Shown: positions 59,433-64,000 of the stretch, one piece after another
How the letters are laid out: each line of letters begins with the position of its first letter
Position numbering within the stretch: the stretch's first letter is position 1
Origin: Streptomyces althioticus
GTDB lineage: Bacteria > Actinomycetota > Actinomycetes > Streptomycetales > Streptomycetaceae
Direction: 5' to 3'
Assembly (NCBI GenBank): GCA_014649355.1
Contig: BMSW01000019.1
Coordinates: 57,992-121,991 of the forward strand
DNA length: 64,000 bases
The notes under the pieces: generated by a model
Seen by the model: only the letters and a program-made list of their open reading frames with translations
Database searches by the model: none
Told to the model about the DNA's origin: nothing
Position numbers and translations under genes: made by a program

Positions 59433-60461
59433 TCAGAGCCCCAGCCGCGCCAGCGCCTTCCCCGCGTCCAGGCCGCACGCCTCCTCGCCCGCCGCCGTCC
59501 AGGCCGCCGCGCACAGCGCCCGCAGTCCGTCCACCACGGCGCCGTCCCCGTCCAGCTCCAGCCGCCCGGCGCCGGCCGCCGCCGTCCATCCGCCGCACCG
59601 GAAGGCGCCGCCGTCCCCGACGAGCTCCGGCTGCCCGGTCAGCAGCCCCCGCAGGTCGGCGTCCACGTACGTCGGCCGGTGCTGCGGCGGCGCCGCCAGG
59701 AGCTGCGCGCCGTCCGTCACCCCGGTGAGCACCAGCAGCGAGTCCACCCCGCCGTTGAACGCGCCCTCGATGTCCGTGTCCAGGCGGTCCCCCACCACCA
59801 GCGGCCGCTCGGCACCGGTACGCAGGATCGTCTCCCGGTGCATCGGCGGCAGCGGCTTGCCCGCCACCTGCGGCTCCGCGCCCGTGGCGATCCGTACGAC
59901 CTCCACCGCCGCGCCGTTGCCGGGGGCGATGCCCCGGCCGCTGGGGATCGTCAGGTCGGTGTTGGACGCGAACCACGGCAGCCCGCGCGCGACGGCGTAG
60001 CTCGCCTCGGCGAAACGCCCCCACGCCAGCTCCGGACCGCCGTACCCCTGCACGACCGCCACCGGCTCGTCGTCCGCCGACTCCACCGGCTCGAGACCAC
60101 GCTCACGCAGCGCCACCCGCAGGCCCTCACCGCCGACCACCAGCACCCGGGAGCCCTGCGGCACCTGATCGGCGATGAGCCGCGCCACCGCCTGCGCGGA
60201 GGTGATGACGTCTCCGGCCTCGGCCGGGATGCCCAGCTCGGTCAGGTGCGCCGCGACGGCGTCGGGCGTGCGCAGCGCGTTGTTGGTGACGTAGGCGAGA
60301 CGCATGCCGCCGTCACGCGCCGCGGCGAGGGACGGCACCGCGTGCTCGATGGCGTTGCCGCCCGCGTACACCACTCCGTCGAGGTCGAGCAGCGCCGTGT
60401 CGTACGCCTCGCTCAGGGCCTGGCCACTGCCCTCGGGCCTCGTCCTGACGCTCCGGCTCAT
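59433..60461 (-). CDS. HAD superfamily phosphatase (NagD-like, class IIA)
   Basis: 342 residues. The HAD nucleophile motif ALLDLDGVVYAGG (Asp nucleophile pair, about 22-34) is followed by YVTNNALRTPDAVAAHL (motif II, NagD type), GKPLPPMH (Lys of motif III) and VGDRLDTDIEGAFNGGVDSLLVLTGVT (motif IV). It dephosphorylates a small sugar or nucleotide phosphate. A C-terminal extension of about 75 residues beyond the HAD fold is of unknown role. ATG at 60461 follows GAGGAG. Confidence 0.9.
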   Translation of the reverse strand: MSRSVRTRPEGSGQALSEAYDTALLDLDGVVYAGGNAIEHAVPSLAAARDGGMRLAYVTNNALRTPDAVAAHLTELGIPAEAGDVITSAQAVARLIADQVPQGSRVLVVGGEGLRVALRERGLEPVESADDEPVAVVQGYGGPELAWGRFAEASYAVARGLPWFASNTDLTIPSGRGIAPGNGAAVEVVRIATGAEPQVAGKPLPPMHRETILRTGAERPLVVGDRLDTDIEGAFNGGVDSLLVLTGVTDGAQLLAAPPQHRPTYVDADLRGLLTGQPELVGDGGAFRCGGWTAAAGAGRLELDGDGAVVDGLRALCAAAWTAAGEEACGLDAGKALARLGL

Positions 60462-60533
60462 TCCGCATCGCTCCTCGTTCGACGGCTTTCCCCCGATCAT
60501 CCCCCATCGCACCGGCACCCGTACGATGCCGGG

Positions 60534-61826
60534 ATGAACACTGCAGGTCACTCGAAGGCAACGGCGCCCCGAGGCCTGGAACTCACCCCGTTCCGAGGCC
60601 TTCGTTACGACCCCGACCGGGTCGGCAGCCTGGCCGCCGTGACATCCCCGCCCTACGACGTCGTGGTCCGCCCCGACGGCCTGCACCACCTCCAGTCCGC
60701 CGACCCGCACAACATCGTCCGGCTGATCCTGCCCGAGGCCGCCACACCCGAGGAGCGCAACGCCCAGGCCGCCGAGACGCTCCGCCGCTGGCGCGCCGAG
60801 GGCGTCCTCACCGCCGACCCGGAACCCGGCCTGTACGTCTACGAGCAGCGCGACGGCGACGGCCTGGTGCAGCGCGGCGTGATCGGCGCCCTGCGCGTCT
60901 CCGAACCGGACGAGCGGCTGGTGCTGCCGCACGAGGACGTCATGCCCCACATCGTCGCGGACCGCGCGGACCTGATGCGCGCCACCAGCGCCAACCTGGA
61001 ACCGCTGCTCCTCACCTACCGGGGCGACGGCACGGCGGCGGGCACGGCCGGCCTGATCGAGCGCACGGCCGGGCGGCGGCCGCTCCTGGCGACCACGACG
61101 GAGGACGGCGTCCACCACCGCCTGTGGCCGGTCACCGACCCGGCCGACCTGGCGGTGATCCGCCAGGAACTGTCCGCCCACCAGGCACTGATCGCCGACG
61201 GCCACCACCGCTGGGCGACCTACCGCAGGCTGCGCGCGGAACACCCCTCCCCCAGCCCGTGGGACCACGGCCTGGTGCTCCTGGTCGACACGGCCCGCTA
61301 CCCGCTGCGGGTCCGCGCCATCCACCGCCTGCTGCACGGCCTGCCGGTCGCCGAGGCCCTGAAGGCGCTGGGCGGCATCTTCCGCGTGCGCCGCCTCGAC
61401 CTGCCACTGCCGCAGGCGATGGACGCGCTGGCCGAGGCGGCGCAGGAGAGCAACGCGTTCCTCCTCACCGGCGACGACGGCGTCTTCCACCTCGTCGACC
61501 GGCCGGACCCGGCGCTGCTGGACCGCACGGTGCCCGCGGACCGCCCGGAGGCCTGGCGCACCCTGGACGCGACGGTCCTGCACGCCACGCTCCTCGACCA
61601 CGTCTGGCGCGTCCCCGACGACCCCGCCCACATCGCGTACATCCACGACACGGCGGCCACGGTGGACAAGGCCCGCCGCGACGGCGGTACGGCGGTGCTG
61701 ATGCACCCCGTGCACGAGGACGTGGTGCGGGAGCTCGCCCAACAGGGGGTGACGATGCCCCGCAAGTCGACGTCGTTCGGCCCGAAACCGGCATCGGGCC
61801 TGGTGCTGCGCGCGCTGGACCTCTGA
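60534..61826 (+). CDS. DUF1015 family protein
   Basis: 430 residues. PFRGLRYDPDRVGSLAAVTSPPYDVV at the N-terminus, NIVRLILPE, VYEQRDGDGLVQRGVIGAL, LPHEDVMPH, IADGHHRWATYRRL and KSTSFGPKPASGLVLR at the C-terminus are the conserved blocks of DUF1015. The family is widespread and uncharacterised; a kinase-like or nucleotide-binding role has been guessed elsewhere. It is divergent from the HAD gene with 72 bases between. Confidence 0.88.
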   Translation: MNTAGHSKATAPRGLELTPFRGLRYDPDRVGSLAAVTSPPYDVVVRPDGLHHLQSADPHNIVRLILPEAATPEERNAQAAETLRRWRAEGVLTADPEPGLYVYEQRDGDGLVQRGVIGALRVSEPDERLVLPHEDVMPHIVADRADLMRATSANLEPLLLTYRGDGTAAGTAGLIERTAGRRPLLATTTEDGVHHRLWPVTDPADLAVIRQELSAHQALIADGHHRWATYRRLRAEHPSPSPWDHGLVLLVDTARYPLRVRAIHRLLHGLPVAEALKALGGIFRVRRLDLPLPQAMDALAEAAQESNAFLLTGDDGVFHLVDRPDPALLDRTVPADRPEAWRTLDATVLHATLLDHVWRVPDDPAHIAYIHDTAATVDKARRDGGTAVLMHPVHEDVVRELAQQGVTMPRKSTSFGPKPASGLVLRALDL

Positions 61827-61841
61827 GGCGTCCGGACATAC

Positions 61842-61888
61842 GGGAAAGGGGCGGGCCCCGGCTGAATGCCGGGGCCCGCCCCTTTCCC
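61842..61888. terminator. Very strong bidirectional terminator
   Basis: A perfect 21-bp inverted repeat (61842-61862 with 61868-61888), loop TGAAT, with A-rich/T-rich flanks in the stem base (GGGAAAGGGG), between convergent stops at 61826 and 61925. Confidence 0.9.
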
Positions 61889-61924
61889 TAGGTTCTTCCT
61901 TAGGTGCGCTGTGACGTGAGGACC

Positions 61925-63646
61925 TCAGTCCTTGTCCTCGTCCTGCGCACCCTGCTCGTCACGGTCGGCGCCGTCCTGAGCCGGGTCCTGGACCTGGTCC
62001 TGCTCCTCGTCCTCGACGAAGGCGTCCGTGAACTCGACGCCGTCCAGCTCGGCCAGCCGGTCCGAGGCGTCGGTGCTGCCGTCCCGGTCGGCCTCGACGG
62101 CCTTGGCGAACCACTCACGCGCCTCGCCCTCACGGCCGGCGGCGAGCAGCGCGTCGGCGTACGCGTACCGCAGGCGCGCGGTCCACGGCTGCACGGAGTT
62201 CGACGCCAGCTCGGAGCTCTGGAGGGTGACGATGGCCGCGTCCAGCTGGCCCATGTCACGCCGGGCGCCGGCCGCGACGAGCCGCATCTCGACCTGTCCG
62301 GCCTTGTCCAGCTTCTGCACCTCGGGGGCGCCGGCCATGTCCAGTGCCTTCTCCGGCCGGCCGAGACCGCGCTCGCAGTCCGCCATCAGCGGCCACAGCT
62401 CCACAGTCCCGGTCATCCGCCGCGCGGCACGGAACTCGGCGAGGGCCTCACCGTACTTCTGCGTCGCGTACGCGGCGAACCCTGCGGCCTCCCGCACGGC
62501 GGCCACGCGCGAGGCGAGCCGCAGTGCGATACGGGAGTACGCGTAGGCGCGCTCGGGGTCCTCGTCGATGAGCCGGGCGACCATCACCAGGTTCTTGGCG
62601 ACGTCCTCGGCGAGCGTCTTGGGCAGGCTCTGCAGCTCCTGCCGGACGTCCTTGTCGATCTCCTCGCCGGTGACGTCCTCGGGGATCGGCAGCCGCTTGA
62701 TGGGCTCGCGGTCACGGTCCCGCTCGTCACGGAACCGGCCGCCGCCCTGGCGATCGTCACGCCCACGATATCCACCGGGACGGCCGCCCCGGTCGTCCCG
62801 ACGCGGGCCGCGCCCACGGTCGCGGTCGTCACGGCCACGGAAGCCGCCACGGTCGCCGCGGTCACGGTCGTCACGCCGGAAGGTGCCACCGCGGGAGTCG
62901 CGGTCGCCACCACGGGTGTCCGTACGGCTGTCGCCACCGCGCCGGAATCCACCGCGGTCACGGTCGTCGCGGCGGAAGCCACCGCGGTCACCACGGTCGT
63001 CGGATCGGCCGCGGTAGCCGCCACGGTCCCGATCGTCACGGCGGTCATCACGCCGGTCGTCCCTGCGGTCGTCGCGCCGGCCGTACCCACGGTCGTCGTC
63101 ACGACGGAAGCCGCCACGGTCACCGCGGTTGTCATCACGACGGAAACCACCACGGTCACCGCGGTTGTCATCACGACGGAAACCACCACGCTCGCCACGG
63201 TTGTCGTCACGGCGGAAGCCACCGCGGTCACCGCGGTTGTCGTCGCGACGGAAACCGCCACGCTCGCCGCGGTCGTCGGAACGGCCGCGGTAGCCACCAC
63301 GGTCCCGATCGTCACGGCGGTCGTCGCGCCGGTCGTCCCTGCGGTCGTCACGGCCGCGGTACCCGCCGCGATCGCCGCCGCGGTTGTCGCGGTTGTCGTC
63401 GCGTCCACGGAAGCCGCCCCGCTCGGGCCGGCCGCCGCTGCGGTCACGGTCGCCGCTGCGGTCACGGTCACGGTCGTCGCGACCGAAGGGCGGACGGTCG
63501 CCGTCCCTGCGGAAGCCGCGGTCGCGGTCGTTGCCGCGACGGGAGCCGCCGCGCTGACCGCCACGGTCCCCGCGGTCCGAGCGGTCACCACTGTCCCGTC
63601 GGCGCTGGTCGCGCTCCGGTCGGTCGTCGGGAGAGTTGGTGGACAT
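61925..63646 (-). CDS. RGG/RD-repeat protein with C-terminal helical (TPR-like) domain
   Basis: 573 residues. Residues 1-313 are almost only Arg, Gly, Asp, with Phe/Tyr spaced regularly: five tandem copies of a 12-residue unit RGGFRRDDNRGD, and two copies of a block RRDDRRDDRRDDRDRGGYRG followed by RSDDRG. Residues about 314-545 are helical with TPR-like pairs (AYAYSRIALRLASRVAAVREAAGFAAYATQKYGEALAEFRAAR; LRYAYADALLAAGREGEAREWFAKAVEAD). An acidic tail follows. RGG tracts with spaced aromatics bind RNA and drive phase separation in eukaryotes; in this protein an RNA or ribosome role is inference. ATG at 63646 has AGGAG upstream. It directly follows the rrn terminator. Confidence 0.85.
   Translation of the reverse strand: MSTNSPDDRPERDQRRRDSGDRSDRGDRGGQRGGSRRGNDRDRGFRRDGDRPPFGRDDRDRDRSGDRDRSGGRPERGGFRGRDDNRDNRGGDRGGYRGRDDRRDDRRDDRRDDRDRGGYRGRSDDRGERGGFRRDDNRGDRGGFRRDDNRGERGGFRRDDNRGDRGGFRRDDNRGDRGGFRRDDDRGYGRRDDRRDDRRDDRRDDRDRGGYRGRSDDRGDRGGFRRDDRDRGGFRRGGDSRTDTRGGDRDSRGGTFRRDDRDRGDRGGFRGRDDRDRGRGPRRDDRGGRPGGYRGRDDRQGGGRFRDERDRDREPIKRLPIPEDVTGEEIDKDVRQELQSLPKTLAEDVAKNLVMVARLIDEDPERAYAYSRIALRLASRVAAVREAAGFAAYATQKYGEALAEFRAARRMTGTVELWPLMADCERGLGRPEKALDMAGAPEVQKLDKAGQVEMRLVAAGARRDMGQLDAAIVTLQSSELASNSVQPWTARLRYAYADALLAAGREGEAREWFAKAVEADRDGSTDASDRLAELDGVEFTDAFVEDEEQDQVQDPAQDGADRDEQGAQDEDKD
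63000..63360 (-). repeat. In-frame 36-bp tandem repeats and a larger duplicated block in the RGG gene
   Basis: About 63102-63282 holds five units of 36 bases encoding RGGFRRDDNRG(D/E). The flanks at about 62995-63080 and 63270-63350 are a duplicated block encoding RRDDRRDDRRDD..RGGYRGRSDDRG. Synonymous differences between units show that the protein repeat is maintained while the DNA drifts. Confidence 0.8.
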
Positions 63647-63675
63647 CGGTGACTCCTGTCTCGGGTACTGCAAGC

Positions 63676-63730
63676 ATAAATACAAAAAGGACCCCTGGCC
63701 CCAGCTGAACGCTGGTGACCAGGGGTCCTT
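63676..63730 (-). terminator. rRNA operon terminator
   Basis: A 12-bp stem AAGGACCCCTGG (from 63687) pairs with CCAGGGGTCCTT (to 63730), with an inner CCAGC/GCTGG pairing. On the minus strand it is followed by TTTTTGTATTTAT, a genuine U-rich tract. It is 10 bases beyond the 5S gene. Confidence 0.92.
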
Positions 63731-63739
63731 CCAAAGATT

Positions 63740-63858
63740 GTTCGGCGGCGTCCTACTCTCCCACAGGGTCCCCCCTGCAGTACCATCGGCGCTGTAAGGC
63801 TTAGCTTCCGGGTTCGGAATGTAACCGGGCGTTTCCCCTACGCTATGACCACCGAAAC
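63740..63858 (-). rRNA. rrf: 5S ribosomal RNA
   Basis: Read on the minus strand it begins GTTTCGGTGGTCATAGCG and ends GCCGCCGAAC, 119 bases, with the internal CCGAACCCGGAAGCTAAGCC loop typical of actinobacterial 5S. The terminal bases pair (GTTTCGGTGG with CCGCCGAAC). Confidence 0.97.
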
Positions 63859-63960
63859 CCTAATGGTTTCGAGCGAACAAGCACACTCTTCTGTTATGCG
63901 TTCTGCTCAAAGCCGACAACGGTCGTTGTCTCAGAACTAACACAGTGGACGCGAGCAACT

Positions 63961-64000
63961 GAGGACAAGCCCTCGGCCTATTAGTACCGGTCAACTCCAC
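63961..64000 (-). rRNA. rrl: 23S ribosomal RNA, 3' end (partial)
   Basis: The reverse complement reads GTGGAGTTGACCGGTACTAA then TAGGCCGAGGGCTTGTCC, the conserved 3' terminus of actinobacterial 23S rRNA. The gene continues beyond the window. The 5S-23S spacer of about 100 bases holds no tRNA. Confidence 0.93.

Noticed and set aside
62584..63786. Long Thr/Val/Ala-rich frame overlapping the RGG gene and the 5S region
   Set aside because: It is the frame-shifted shadow of the Arg/Gly/Asp repeat and runs into the rRNA gene and terminator.

Overview
The window is high-GC actinobacterial chromosome, almost certainly Streptomyces. The evidence is strong G/C bias at third codon positions, frequent GTG and some TTG starts, many ATGA/GTGA stop-start overlaps, and a gene order that fits a core Streptomyces chromosome arm: a dnaE2/imuB-like pair, sflA, cmk-plsC-der, aroH-tyrA, parA-like/scpAB, ald, pyrG, recN-nadK-tlyA and an rrn operon. 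I see no insertion sequence, prophage, CRISPR array, tRNA or antibiotic cluster. The unusual content is mostly repeat-driven.

Layout. 1-4 kb: the end of a DUF72 gene overrun by a short GC-rich repeat, a GntR regulator, acetyltransferases, a DUF402 protein and a methyltransferase. 4-8 kb: a wall-anchored AA10 copper monooxygenase, a secreted lipase, and a MarR/cupin pair with a palindromic operator candidate. 7-12 kb: the dnaE2/imuB-like mutasome pair under a LexA box. 13-17 kb: two chymotrypsin-like secreted proteases and a DUF5685 protein with an extraordinary cysteine tail. 17-27 kb: sflA (SepF-like), an acyl-CoA dehydrogenase, an MFS exporter, a mannosyltransferase-like membrane protein, a PAP2 phosphatase, an I78 inhibitor, an Rpf-type muralytic enzyme and two uncharacterised genes.

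27-36.5 kb: housekeeping operons (cmk-plsC-der; aroH-tyrA), a Rieske lipoprotein, a nucleotidyltransferase, an NrtR-like Nudix regulator coupled to an ADP-ribosylglycohydrolase behind a 14-bp perfect inverted repeat, then the 3' end of the chromosome-organisation operon. 34.7-40.1 kb: parA-like, an RHH-like protein, scpA (with a 372-residue repeat extension), scpB and an R/G-tailed pseudouridine synthase, all tightly coupled. 40.5-50.4 kb: ald, an NTPase/TPR protein, a Nudix ADP-sugar hydrolase, pyrG, a GH15 glycosidase and a PucR regulator.

50.4-59.4 kb: a glycosyltransferase whose 3' end is present in three successive copies, recN-nadK-tlyA, a small SCP2 protein, and an iron-siderophore-type ABC transporter with an iron box but no binding protein. 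59.4-64 kb: a HAD phosphatase, a DUF1015 protein, then a 573-residue protein with 313 residues of Arg/Gly/Asp repeats plus a helical repeat domain. That gene begins about 40 bases after the terminator of an rRNA operon whose 5S gene and 23S 3' end close the window. This rrn-adjacent RGG-type protein, the ParA/RHH/condensin operon, the cysteine-tailed DUF5685 protein and the duplicated gene ends are the best candidates for undescribed biology.
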